Assembly (NCBI GenBank): GCA_947475125.1
Contig: CANJMX010000003.1
Coordinates: 1-34,218 of the forward strand
Source of the DNA: Actinomycetota bacterium
GTDB taxonomy: Bacteria; Actinomycetota; Thermoleophilia; Miltoncostaeales; Miltoncostaeaceae
Reading direction: 5' to 3'
Length of the DNA stretch: 34,218 bases
Part shown: positions 1 through 7,335 of the stretch, in pieces
Position numbering within the stretch: position 1 is the stretch's first letter
Layout of the letters: the number at the start of each line of letters is the position of its first letter
Notes under the pieces: model-generated
What the model was told of the DNA's origin: nothing
The model's input: the letters and a program-made list of their open reading frames with translations, nothing else
Database searches by the model: none
Translations under genes and position numbers: made by a program

Positions 1-1316
1 CCGGGCTCGAACTCCTACTGCTGGCTGTCCTCATCGCATGGACGGCCTTCTTCGTTGCCGCCGAATACGCCTTCGTGGCGTCGCGGCCCACGCGCATGCG
101 CGAGTTGGCGGACGAGGGCAACAAGCGTGCACAGCGGGTGCTGGCCATCCAGCAGAACCCGACGATGTTCATCTCGTCAATCCAGGTGGCCATCACATTC
201 AGCGCGCTGGCCACAGGTGCGGTGGGCGAGCCCGCCGTGCGGAGAGTGGTGGAAGACGTCCTGTCGCCTTTGGGTTCGGTGCTGAGCGCCAGCATCGTCA
301 CGATCATCAGCATCGTGCTCGGCTTCCTCGTCATCATCTCCGTCACGGTGGTGCTGGGGGAGATCGTGCCCAAGGCGCTGGCGCTGGCACGCACCGAGCG
401 CATCGCGATGGCCGTGGTGGGCCCCGTGCAGGCATTCACTGCGGTGGTCCGCCCATTCGTATGGCTCCTCGAGCGCCTGTCCGCGCTCACGCTGCGCCTA
501 TTCGGTATGCGGAGCGACATTCGGTTGGGGCGTGGCCACTCAGAGCAGGAATTAAAGATGATCCTCGCGGCGTCATACGAGGAGGGTGTGCTCGAGGCTG
601 ACGAGACGGAGATGCTCTCCCGCGTATTCGACTTCGCCGACACTGAGGCCCGTCAGGTGATGGTGCCGCGCCCGGACGTCGTTGGGCTCCCACTCACTGC
701 AACGGTGTCCGAGGCCGCGGGCATCGCTGAGTCGCACCCGTACACGCGGTATCCGGTGTTCGGTGACGACATCGATGACGTTCACGGAGTGGTGCATATC
801 CGCCAGCTCTTCGAGGCCACGCGGGCCGGCTCACACGACGCCTGGATCCGCGATCTCGTGCGTCCGGTGCAGAAGGTGCCCGAGACCAAGAACCTCGACG
901 CCCTGCTGCTCGACTTCCGACGTACCCAGAGCCATCTGGCCATCGTTGTTGACGAGTACGGGTCAACCGCGGGCGTGGTGACGCTTGAGGACCTCGTGGA
1001 GGAGATCATGGGGGAGATCGATGACGAGTTCGATCTTCCATCTGACGACGTTGTGGTGGGTCCGGGCGGGCGCATCACGGTTATCGGCTCGTACGGGATT
1101 GAGGATTTCAACGAGCGCTTCGGTACCGAGTTCGACGACGAGGACATCAACAGCATCGGTGGAGTCGTATTTCATGCGCTGGGGCGGGTGCCGGAGGAGG
1201 GGGACTCCACGAGCGTGCCGGGCATGAACTTCACGGTGCTTGAGATGGATGGATCGCGCATCGTGCGGGTGCTTGCGACTCCCACGCCCGATCTGCTCGG
1301 CGAGGCAACCGAGTAG
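1..1316 (+). CDS. CNNM/CBS-domain membrane protein (CorC/HlyC 'hemolysin' family), 5' truncated
   Basis: The frame is open from base 3, so the gene starts upstream of the window. The first visible residues (a Leu-rich stretch, then FFVAAEYAFVASR) match the first transmembrane segment of the DUF21/CNNM domain, which continues through about base 510 with two more hydrophobic helices. Two CBS domains follow (around bases 640-1010; note VVDEYGSTAGVVTLEDLVEEI, split here over two recognisable halves VVDEYG and TLEDLVEEI), then a C-terminal CorC/HlyC transporter-associated domain (FNERFGTEF, SIGGVVFHALGRVP). Family members are inner-membrane proteins linked to Mg2+/divalent cation efflux or homeostasis; the substrate here is inferred. 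Ends TAG at 1314-1316, followed by tRNA-Arg on the same strand. The true start lies outside the window. Confidence 0.93.
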   Translation, partial: GLELLLLAVLIAWTAFFVAAEYAFVASRPTRMRELADEGNKRAQRVLAIQQNPTMFISSIQVAITFSALATGAVGEPAVRRVVEDVLSPLGSVLSASIVTIISIVLGFLVIISVTVVLGEIVPKALALARTERIAMAVVGPVQAFTAVVRPFVWLLERLSALTLRLFGMRSDIRLGRGHSEQELKMILAASYEEGVLEADETEMLSRVFDFADTEARQVMVPRPDVVGLPLTATVSEAAGIAESHPYTRYPVFGDDIDDVHGVVHIRQLFEATRAGSHDAWIRDLVRPVQKVPETKNLDALLLDFRRTQSHLAIVVDEYGSTAGVVTLEDLVEEIMGEIDDEFDLPSDDVVVGPGGRITVIGSYGIEDFNERFGTEFDDEDINSIGGVVFHALGRVPEEGDSTSVPGMNFTVLEMDGSRIVRVLATPTPDLLGEATE

Positions 1317-1362
1317 CGGCTCACAGCGGCGGCGGGGAGTCGGGGGTGATGCGATCCTCTGG

Positions 1363-1368
1363 TACCGT
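1363..1368 (+). promoter_or_regulatory. Candidate -10 element for tRNA-Arg
   Basis: TACCGT fits the actinobacterial TANNNT -10 pattern. A start site seven bases downstream (about 1375) would leave an 11-base leader before the mature tRNA. No convincing -35 is visible. Confidence 0.4.
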
Positions 1369-1385
1369 GCCCACCGCAGCAGCGC

Positions 1386-1459
1386 GCGCCAGTAGCTCAG
1401 TCGGATAGAGCGCCGGTCTACGAAACCGGAGGTCGCAGGTTCGAATCCTGCCTGGCGCA
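1386..1459 (+). tRNA. tRNA-Arg (anticodon ACG)
   Basis: A complete 74-base cloverleaf. Acceptor GCGCCAG (1386-1392) pairs with CTGGCGC (1452-1458). The D-arm is GCTC...GAGC (1395-1411). Anticodon stem CCGGT/ACCGG encloses loop CTACGAA with anticodon ACG at 1420-1422. The T-arm is GCAGG-TTCGAAT-CCTGC (1435-1451), with A1459 as discriminator. ACG at the wobble position is expected to be edited to inosine and read CGN arginine codons. CCA is not encoded. Confidence 0.97.
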
Positions 1460-1462
1460 TCC

Positions 1463-1482
1463 GGGCCCACTTCACTGGGCCC
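1463..1482 (+). terminator. Hairpin after tRNA-Arg
   Basis: GGGCCCA and TGGGCCC form a perfect 7-bp stem with a 6-base loop, starting four bases after the tRNA. The trailing bases (CCTTCGAAG) are not a U tract, so this may be a processing-protecting hairpin or an inefficient terminator. Confidence 0.5.
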
Positions 1483-1537
1483 CTTCGAAGTCCTTACGCC
1501 CGGAACCTGGGCCAATCAGGGCACAGTGTCAAGGCCC

Positions 1538-1543
1538 TAGACT
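1538..1543 (+). promoter_or_regulatory. -10 element, predicted leaderless start of the glutaminyl cyclase
   Basis: TAGACT, then exactly six bases, then GTG at 1550. With the -10 ending at -7, transcription would begin on the first base of the start codon. No Shine-Dalgarno sequence precedes this GTG. Confidence 0.5.
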
Positions 1544-1549
1544 CGTGCC

Positions 1550-2314
1550 GTGCACCGATCGATCGTCACTGGAATCCTGCTTTCCGCCGCCATGGCGTCA
1601 TACGCCGTGGCCAGCGCCCCGGAGATCCCGTGGTCGCAGATTGCGAGCCGACCGCACGACCAGCGGGCATTCACCGAAGGCCTGGTGGCGCATGGGCGTG
1701 TACTGCTCGAGAGCACCGGGCTTGAAGGGCGCTCATCGGTGCGCCGGGTTGACCCGGCGACTGGGCGGGTGCTTCGCATCACGCACAGCTCGGCGCGGAT
1801 ATTTGGCGAGGGCCTCACCGTGCTGAAGGGGTCGGCCTGGCAACTGACGTGGCGCAATCGGGTCATCAATGTCTTTGCGCCGGCGAGCCTGCGGAAGAAG
1901 GTTACGAAGCCTTATCCATACGAAGGATGGGGCCTGACCACCGATGGGACATCCCTCATCGCCAGCGACGGCTCGCCCACTGTGCGGTGGCTCAGCCCAG
2001 GCAGCCTCACGATTCAGCGCACCATCTCGGTGCACGACGGCGATACGGCCATTGGACGCCTGAACGAGCTTGAGATGATTGACGGAGTGCTGTGGTCCAA
2101 CGTGTGGCTCACCAGCCGCATCGCGCTCATCGACCCGGCCGACGGACATGTGCGTGCCTGGATCGATCTCTCGCAACTCAACCCGGGCATCTCGGATCCC
2201 GACGCCGTGATGTGTGGCATTGCCGTCGATCCGCTCACACACTTGCCAGTGGTCACCGGCAAGTTTTGGCCAAACATGTACGTGATCAGGCTCGACGCCC
2301 CGATTCCCGCCTAA
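1550..2314 (+). CDS. Glutaminyl-peptide cyclotransferase (glutamine cyclotransferase family)
   Basis: A 254-residue secreted protein. Residues 1-22 look like a Sec signal peptide (hydrophobic ILLSAAMASYAVA, probable cleavage after AVASA). The rest matches the plant/bacterial-type glutamine cyclotransferase beta-propeller: FTEGL near residue 42, GEGL, EGWGLT, SDGS, LNELE, VWLT and the C-terminal VTGKFWPNMYVI. The family converts N-terminal Gln of peptides to pyroglutamate, probably outside the cytoplasm. Length is normal for a mature enzyme of about 230 residues. Start GTG is chosen because it gives the whole signal peptide and has a TANNNT element exactly six bases upstream. Monocistronic; faces the nitroreductase gene. 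Confidence 0.9.
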   Translation: MHRSIVTGILLSAAMASYAVASAPEIPWSQIASRPHDQRAFTEGLVAHGRVLLESTGLEGRSSVRRVDPATGRVLRITHSSARIFGEGLTVLKGSAWQLTWRNRVINVFAPASLRKKVTKPYPYEGWGLTTDGTSLIASDGSPTVRWLSPGSLTIQRTISVHDGDTAIGRLNELEMIDGVLWSNVWLTSRIALIDPADGHVRAWIDLSQLNPGISDPDAVMCGIAVDPLTHLPVVTGKFWPNMYVIRLDAPIPA

Positions 2315-2329
2315 AAGGGAACCGGGGCG
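2296..2329. terminator. Bidirectional terminator-like hairpin between convergent genes
   Basis: CGCCCCGATTCCC (2296-2308) and GGGAACCGGGGCG (2317-2329) pair over 13 positions with one mismatch, which is A-C in the plus transcript and a permitted G-U in the minus transcript. The 8-base loop holds the TAA stop (2312-2314) of the glutaminyl cyclase. No long U tract follows on either side. Confidence 0.6.
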
Positions 2330-2339
2330 GAGCCGGGTG

Positions 2340-2783
2340 CTACTTGGCCGAGATGGCCACCAGCGGGATCTTGCGGCTGGTCTTCGTCGAGTACTCGTCG
2401 TAGTCGGGCCAGATCGCGGTCATGATCTTCCAGACCCGGTCGCGGTCCTCGTCGGCAACGGTGCGTGCGGTGCCGGTCATGATGTCCTCACCCATCTGGA
2501 TCACGACCTCGGGGTCGGCAACCAGATTGAGGTACCAGTCGGGGTGCTTGGGTGCACCGGCATATGACGCCATCACCACGTAGTCATCGCCGTCGCGGCC
2601 ATAGATCAGCGCGGTGCGGCGGGCAGTGCCGGACTTATTGCCGCGGGTCGTGAGCAGCAGCGTGGGTACGCCCGGCTGCCAGTAATGCCCCTCTTTGCCA
2701 CCCGACTCAACATAAAGCTTCACGTGCTCGGCGATCCAGGAATCACCGGTGGGGTCAATCGGGGTCTCATCAATCAGTGCCAT
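2340..2783 (-). CDS. F420H2-dependent nitroreductase family protein (Ddn-like split beta-barrel)
   Basis: 147 residues. The core PTLLLTTRGNKSGTARRTAL is the signature of the deazaflavin (F420)-dependent nitroreductase family, followed by YVVMASYAGAPKHPDWYLNL and a valine-rich strand ending in the EDIMTGTAR segment. Family members use reduced F420 to reduce nitro compounds, quinones or other substrates; the substrate is not predictable here. F420 is typical of actinobacteria. The start at 2783 is chosen over longer in-frame options because AGGAG lies eight bases upstream on the minus strand and because the extension runs into the preceding gene. It lies 22 bases downstream of the small gene at 2806-3063, probably in the same transcript. 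Confidence 0.9.
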   Translation of the reverse strand: MALIDETPIDPTGDSWIAEHVKLYVESGGKEGHYWQPGVPTLLLTTRGNKSGTARRTALIYGRDGDDYVVMASYAGAPKHPDWYLNLVADPEVVIQMGEDIMTGTARTVADEDRDRVWKIMTAIWPDYDEYSTKTSRKIPLVAISAK

Positions 2784-2805
2784 GTGTTGTCTCCTCGGGC
2801 GCCCA

Positions 2806-3063
2806 TCAACCGACGATGCGCCAATAGCGTGGCTGGAAGGGGGCGGGGTCGTGCATGGAGTCGTCACGGGCGGAGTCGAGGTGGACATGCCCCTCAACCT
2901 CGAGCCTGAGCAGGGCATCCACGAAGTGCTCGGGTGAACCGGCGGACTCGCCGCCCATGCGTTCGTAGAGGTACGCCTCGCGCACCGGTTCCCCGGATGC
3001 CCTCAGGTGTTCGATGATCACCGCGTGCAGAGCCTGATCTGGAGCCATCTCGGCTGCCTCCAT
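2806..3063 (-). CDS. Small conserved-looking protein, possible winged-helix fold
   Basis: 85 residues, function not recognised. The pattern is three helices followed by a short beta hairpin: a helix at about 5-21 (HAVIIEHLRA), a helix containing YLYERMGG, a helix HFVDALLRLEVEGHVHL that ends in a strand, and a terminal aromatic strand RYWRIVG. This order resembles a compact winged-helix domain, but DNA binding is inference. It is transcribed ahead of the F420 nitroreductase-type gene. ATG at 3063 has a weak GAGA-type ribosome site, and a TAGAGT -10-like hexamer lies at 3087-3082. It could equally be an accessory protein of the nitroreductase. Confidence 0.7.
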   Translation of the reverse strand: MEAAEMAPDQALHAVIIEHLRASGEPVREAYLYERMGGESAGSPEHFVDALLRLEVEGHVHLDSARDDSMHDPAPFQPRYWRIVG

Positions 3064-3143
3064 ACGTCTCGTTCTCGCATCGACTCTACGCCACGGATCC
3101 GCTCGAACACCGGAGTGCGTCGCGTATCAGGCAACATTGCCGC

Positions 3144-4310
3144 ATGGGCTCCACCTCACTTCTCGTAATCCACGATGACGATCTGGGAATGGCCTATGCC
3201 GACCACCCCACGGATCGGCGGCGGCATCAGTTGGCGGTGGCGCTTGCCCGATCCGCTGGAATTCTCGATGCGCCCGGTGTCGAGGTGATTGGCGCGCCCG
3301 GCCCGATGGATGACGAGCAACTCGGCACCATGTTCGCCCCGGCATTCGTACGCGCAATGCGCACCTACAGCCGCACGCCGCAGCTGGCGGCCTCACCTGA
3401 GGCCCGCCAGTGGGGCCTCACGGGCGATATCCATCCGTACCCACTCATGCACCACGACTCGGCCCGCACAGCGCAGGTGGCGTGGGACGCCGGCAGGGCA
3501 GTAGCGGAGGGGCACACCCTCCGCGCCATCAGCCCAGCGGGCGGTGCCCACCACGGTCTGGCCAACAAAGCCGGCGGGTTCGGGCTCTACAACGACACCG
3601 CAGTGGCCATCCATGCGCTCAAGGCGTGTGGGGTAGAGCGCGTGGCCTACGTGGATCTCGATACCCATCACGGGGATGGGACGCAGGGGATGTTCTGGAA
3701 CGACCCCCAGGTGCTCACGGTGTCGGTGCACGAGAGCGGCAAGTTCCTGTTCCCGGGCACAGGATTTGCGTTCGAAGTGGGGGGACCCGACGCCATCGGG
3801 TCGGCAATCAATGTCGCCCTGCCGCCAGATTCGGGTGACGATGCCTACCGGCGGGTGATGGCCGAGGTGGTGCTTCCCGCAGTGCGGACATTTCGTCCCG
3901 ACGCCATCGTCACGCAGAACGGCGTGGATCACCATCACGCCGACCCGCTTTCGCACCTGCTCACCACCATGCCGCTCTACCCGGAGCTGTGGCGTCAGCT
4001 GCGCGAGGTGGCCGATGAATGCTGCGAGGGTCGATGGGCGGCGCTCGCCGGCGGGGGGTACGACCCATGCAATGCACCGCCTCGCGCGTGGGCCATGTTG
4101 ATGGCCGAGATGGCAGGCGTACCTGTCCCGGCGAAAATGCCGGGCGACTGGCTGGCCACCGCGACCGCGGCCGGTTGCGACGCTCCTGCGTCTGCCTGGC
4201 TGCAGGACGACCCCCCCTCTGCCGACCCCGAGCGTGACGCCCGTGTGGCACGCGAAGTGGGGGAGGCGATCAGCACCACGCTCCTGGCGTCACCGCTTCT
4301 GAGGGGCTGA
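3144..4310 (+). CDS. acuC: AcuC-type / class I histone-deacetylase-fold hydrolase
   Basis: 388 residues, a complete arginase/HDAC-fold enzyme. The catalytic His pair is H136-H137 in GGAHHGL. The zinc-binding D-x-H is D173/H175 in DLDTHHGDGTQ. The third metal Asp lies in GVDHHHADPLS (D252 or D257), and the transition-state Tyr in GGGYDP near residue 349. All key residues are present, so it should be active on acyl-lysine or a related acylated amine. In many bacteria AcuC deacetylates acetyl-CoA synthetase; that substrate is inference here because no acs gene is nearby. No Shine-Dalgarno precedes ATG 3144; CAACAT lies exactly six bases before it, so a leaderless transcript is possible. Confidence 0.9.
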   Translation: MGSTSLLVIHDDDLGMAYADHPTDRRRHQLAVALARSAGILDAPGVEVIGAPGPMDDEQLGTMFAPAFVRAMRTYSRTPQLAASPEARQWGLTGDIHPYPLMHHDSARTAQVAWDAGRAVAEGHTLRAISPAGGAHHGLANKAGGFGLYNDTAVAIHALKACGVERVAYVDLDTHHGDGTQGMFWNDPQVLTVSVHESGKFLFPGTGFAFEVGGPDAIGSAINVALPPDSGDDAYRRVMAEVVLPAVRTFRPDAIVTQNGVDHHHADPLSHLLTTMPLYPELWRQLREVADECCEGRWAALAGGGYDPCNAPPRAWAMLMAEMAGVPVPAKMPGDWLATATAAGCDAPASAWLQDDPPSADPERDARVAREVGEAISTTLLASPLLRG

Positions 4311-4322
4311 GCACAAGGAAAA

Positions 4323-4337
4323 CGCCCGGCGCGGGCG
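4323..4337 (+). terminator. GC-rich hairpin between the deacetylase and channel genes
   Basis: CGCCCG-GCG-CGGGCG is a perfect 6-bp stem with a 3-base loop, 12 bases after the deacetylase stop. No U tract follows; it may be a weak terminator or may sit in the leader of the channel gene. Confidence 0.35.
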
Positions 4338-4348
4338 AAATCGGCACC

Positions 4349-5170
4349 GTGGTTCCCAAGCCCAGTATCTCGAAGCTCGTGCTCCCAGCCGATCTTCAGA
4401 ACCCCGGTTACGACCTCTTCATCATCGTTGCGACGGTGCTGTCGCTCTTCAACTGGGTCATTTTGGTGATCCCCAAGCTTCCGGGTCCGGACATCAAGGG
4501 GCTCGTCCTCATGATGACCCCTCTGCTCACGGTCATCCTGCTGAGCGACTTCGCGATGCGGCTGCATTCCTCGCGGCCCAATCGCATGCGCTACCTCAAT
4601 CACCGTGGCGGCTGGCTCGATCTGCTGGGCAGCCTTCCCCTCGCGGGCATTTTCAGGCTCTTCCGGCTCATCCGCGTCACGGCCGCCTTCCGGCATTTCG
4701 GCACCCGCAATGTCATGCGCTGGTTCATCGCCAACCGCGCACGCGGCACCCTGTTCCTCGTCTTCTCGCTCATCCTCATCATCCTGGAGTTCGGCGGGCT
4801 GATGGTGCTTCACTTCGAATCAGGCGCGCCGGGGGCGAACATCCAGACGGGTGGGCAGGCACTGTGGTGGGGCGTTGTCACCATCTCCACCGTGGGCTAC
4901 GGCGACCTGTACCCGGTGACCACGGGTGGTCAGATCACCGCGACAGTGATGATTTTCTCCGGCGTGGCCGTCATCGGCATCTACACCGCATGGGCCGCCT
5001 CGACCTTCACCGGAACAGGCGGCGGCACCACAAAGGGCGGTCCCACCGCGGAGATCACCGTGGCCCCCGAGCCGGCGGAGTATCCGCCTGGACCGATCCA
5101 CGATGTCATCCACGATCTACGCGAACGCCTCGATCATCTCGAGTCGTTGGTGAAGCGCAAGGGGCCCTAG
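4349..5170 (+). CDS. Voltage-gated-like potassium channel protein
   Basis: 273 residues. Hydrophobic helices at about 22-42 and 50-70 (S1-S2 region), then LDLLGSLPLAG and an Arg-rich FRLFRLIRVTAAFR helix (about 101-116) like an S3-S4 voltage sensor, a helix at 133-153, the pore with selectivity filter TVGYGD at 181-186, and a last membrane helix at about 195-218. The C-terminal 50 residues are Pro/Gly-rich and then a short coiled coil (LRERLDHLESL) that could support tetramerisation. The filter predicts K+ selectivity. The S1 and S4 segments are weak by eye, so the real start may lie slightly elsewhere; GTG 4349 is the only plausible codon with a complete S1. Its TAG stop overlaps the stop of the convergent exporter gene in CTAG. 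Confidence 0.88.
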   Translation: MVPKPSISKLVLPADLQNPGYDLFIIVATVLSLFNWVILVIPKLPGPDIKGLVLMMTPLLTVILLSDFAMRLHSSRPNRMRYLNHRGGWLDLLGSLPLAGIFRLFRLIRVTAAFRHFGTRNVMRWFIANRARGTLFLVFSLILIILEFGGLMVLHFESGAPGANIQTGGQALWWGVVTISTVGYGDLYPVTTGGQITATVMIFSGVAVIGIYTAWAASTFTGTGGGTTKGGPTAEITVAPEPAEYPPGPIHDVIHDLRERLDHLESLVKRKGP

Positions 5171-5937
5171 CCGGTACGTCTGCGGTACTGGCGCGTTGCC
5201 AGTGGAATCATCACGGCGCTGATTCCCACCATCCAGATGAGCGAGAGCCACACGAGGTTGCCGACCGGCTGCGCGAGAAATAGCGCACGCACGGCATTCA
5301 CCACCACTGTGAATGGCTGGTTTACCGCGAAGCCCTGAAGCCACGACGGCATGCTGTCGGTGGGCACGAATGCAGAACTTGCGAAGGTGAGTGGGAAGAG
5401 CCAGATGAAGCCCGCTGACTGAACTGCCTCGACCGTCTTCATTGAGAGGGCGATGACCACGCCGATCCACGAGAAGGCGAACGAGGTGAGAAACAGGAGG
5501 CCAAAGGCCACGATCATGGCCCCCACGGATCCCGATGGGCGAAAGCCCACCAGCAGGCCGACGCCCATCATCACCGCCACCACGGCGGCGTTCCGCACGA
5601 GGTCCGACACCGTGCGGCCCACCAGCACTGCAGAGCGGGCCATGGGCAGCGAGCGGAATCGGTCGATGATTCCGCGGCGGAGGTCCTCGGCCAGGCCAAT
5701 GCCGCTCGCCACTGCGCCAAACGCCACGGTCTGCGCGAAGATCCCCGGCATGAGGTAGTTGACGTAACTCTCGCCCGGGGTCTGGATGGCGCCCCCAAAC
5801 ACGTACCGGAACAGCAGCACGAACATGACCGGCTGGATGAGGGCGAAGATGAGCACCTCGGGGATGCGCGGCAACTGGATGAGTTGACGCCAGATCACCA
5901 CGCCGGAGTCCTTGAGCGCACGCGTTGGGGAGGTCAT
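5167..5937 (-). CDS. ABC-2 type exporter permease (DrrB-like)
   Basis: 256 residues with six predicted membrane helices in the ABC-2 arrangement. The N-terminal cytoplasmic helix (ALKDSGVVIWRQLIQL) is followed by the first helix VLIFALIQPVMFVLLFRYV, the family motif YVNYLMPGIFAQT, the conserved cytoplasmic EDLRRGIIDRFRSLPMAR loop, and the last periplasmic loop LQGFAVNQPFTVVVNAVRAL. This matches permeases of daunorubicin-resistance and other DrrAB-type drug or lipid exporters. Its ATG overlaps the stop of the ATPase gene by four bases, so the two form one operon and one transporter. The cargo cannot be read from the sequence. Confidence 0.93.
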   Translation of the reverse strand: MTSPTRALKDSGVVIWRQLIQLPRIPEVLIFALIQPVMFVLLFRYVFGGAIQTPGESYVNYLMPGIFAQTVAFGAVASGIGLAEDLRRGIIDRFRSLPMARSAVLVGRTVSDLVRNAAVVAVMMGVGLLVGFRPSGSVGAMIVAFGLLFLTSFAFSWIGVVIALSMKTVEAVQSAGFIWLFPLTFASSAFVPTDSMPSWLQGFAVNQPFTVVVNAVRALFLAQPVGNLVWLSLIWMVGISAVMIPLATRQYRRRTG

Positions 5938-6902
5938 TCAGCCTCCTCGCCATCGCTGCGCTCGGCGACGTGTCCGGTGAGGGAGAGGAACACCTCATCA
6001 AGCGTCGGCCGGCGCAGACCAAGGTCCTCGGTTGCGATGCCCGCCTCGGCAATGGCCGCCGATACCCGCGCGAGCGCAGCGGCGCCATCGGACACGCCCG
6101 CAATCACCCGGCCACGCTCCACGTCCACGATGGGCTCATCCGACGCCGCCGCGGCAAGAATGCGCGTGGCCGCCGGGAGGTCGGCCGGGCGCACGACGGC
6201 GACCTCCACGCTTTCGTCGCCCACTCGTGCCTTCAGTTCGGCCGGCGACCCGTCGGCGATCACGCGGCCCTGGTCGATGACGGCGATCCGCTGGGCGAGC
6301 CGGTCGGCCTCTTCCAGATATTGGGTGGTGAGAAGCACCGTGGTGCCGTCGGTCACAAGGCGCTGAATGATTGTCCACAGCGACAGGCGACCTCGCGGGT
6401 CGAGTCCCGTCGTGGGCTCGTCGAGAAACAAGATGGGCGGGCGGGCCATAAGGCTGGACGCGAGGTCGAGCCGCCGGCGCATGCCTCCCGAGTACGTCTT
6501 TGAGATGCGGTCGGCGGCCTCGGCCAGATCGAACTCGTCGAGCAACTCCCCGGCGCGCGCGCGGGCATCACCCTTCGGCATGCCCGACAGACGGCCGAAC
6601 ATCACCAGGTTCTCGCGGCCGGTCAGGTACTCGTCAACGGCGGCGTACTGCCCTGCGAGACCAATGCGCTCACGCACCTGTGCCGGGTGGCGCACCACGT
6701 CGATGCCATCGACAGACGCGCTGCCTTCGTCTGGCTGGAGCAATGTGGCCAGGATGCGAACGGTCGTGCTCTTGCCGGACCCGTTGGGTCCGAGAAGGCC
6801 GAACACGATTCCGCGGGGGATCTCGAGGTCGATCTTCTCCAGGGCAATCGTCTTGCCGAAGCGCTTGCTGATGCCATCGGCGCGAATTGCGATGTCACTC
6901 AT
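5934..6902 (-). CDS. ABC exporter ATP-binding protein (DrrA-like)
   Basis: 322 residues. Walker A GPNGSGKST at 38-46, Q-loop in GLAGQYAAVD (81-90), signature YSGGMRRRLD at 137-146, Walker B ILFLDEP at 157-163, D-loop TGLDP. The usual H-loop His is replaced by Gln in TTQYLEEADRLA, which is characteristic of the DrrA subfamily rather than a defect. A C-terminal domain of about 100 residues (VEVAVVRPADLPAA, LGLRRPTLDEVFLSLTG) is also family-typical. It is translationally coupled to the permease. TAGGTT sits exactly six bases before the ATG, giving a predicted leaderless promoter for the operon. Confidence 0.95.
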   Translation of the reverse strand: MSDIAIRADGISKRFGKTIALEKIDLEIPRGIVFGLLGPNGSGKSTTVRILATLLQPDEGSASVDGIDVVRHPAQVRERIGLAGQYAAVDEYLTGRENLVMFGRLSGMPKGDARARAGELLDEFDLAEAADRISKTYSGGMRRRLDLASSLMARPPILFLDEPTTGLDPRGRLSLWTIIQRLVTDGTTVLLTTQYLEEADRLAQRIAVIDQGRVIADGSPAELKARVGDESVEVAVVRPADLPAATRILAAAASDEPIVDVERGRVIAGVSDGAAALARVSAAIAEAGIATEDLGLRRPTLDEVFLSLTGHVAERSDGEEAE

Positions 6903-6908
6903 CGCGCG

Positions 6909-6914
6909 AACCTA
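6909..6914 (-). promoter_or_regulatory. -10 element, predicted leaderless start of the DrrAB-type operon
   Basis: TAGGTT on the minus strand, then six bases (CGCGCG), then the ATG at 6902. No ribosome-binding sequence lies between. Confidence 0.5.
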
Positions 6915-6963
6915 CCAGCGGCGCACCCGACCGCACTCCCAACGGTTTCCCGGTTATGACGCC

Positions 6964-6969
6964 TAAATT
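6964..6969 (+). promoter_or_regulatory. -10 element, predicted leaderless start at GTG 6976
   Basis: TAAATT, then six bases (GTGCGC), then GTG at 6976. This element overlaps the alternative GTG at 6970 in its spacer, so it decides for the second GTG. Confidence 0.5.
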
Positions 6970-6975
6970 GTGCGC

Positions 6976-7335
6976 GTGGACGACGACCGGCCCCTTCTGG
7001 ATCTCAACCCGACTCTGCTCGAGGATGCCCGAGCGGTGGTGTCGCTTGCGCTCTGGTGCGCCACGAGCCGGCTCGCCCGCACGTCGGCGCTCGAAGACGC
7101 CATCGGGCTTGCCTGCCTGGGCGATGCCGCAGAGGATCTCGGCGCACCGGGCGAGCCGGGCGTGCGGTGGCCGTCGGCGGATCTGCAGGGGCCCATCCGT
7201 GAGGCCGCCCGTCGGGTGATCGAGGCTTCTGCCCAGCACACCGACGACGTCCCCGAGCGTGCTGCCTGGTGGGATGAACAGTCGGCCCGCGCCGAGCGAC
7301 TCCTCACCGCCCTGACGAGGCCGCGGGCAAGCTAG
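6976..7335 (+). CDS. Small all-helical protein of unknown function
   Basis: 119 residues from GTG 6976 (121 from GTG 6970). Not recognised. It appears wholly alpha-helical: LLEDARAVVSLALWCATSRL (about 10-29), SALEDAIGLACLGDAAEDL, GPIREAARRVIEASAQ, and a C-terminal ERAAWWDEQSARAERLLTAL. There is no signal peptide, membrane segment or cysteine pattern. GTG 6976 is preferred because of the TAAATT element six bases upstream. It faces the GST-like gene with overlapping stops (CTAG at 7332-7335), so there is no room for a terminator between them. Confidence 0.65.
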   Translation: MDDDRPLLDLNPTLLEDARAVVSLALWCATSRLARTSALEDAIGLACLGDAAEDLGAPGEPGVRWPSADLQGPIREAARRVIEASAQHTDDVPERAAWWDEQSARAERLLTALTRPRAS

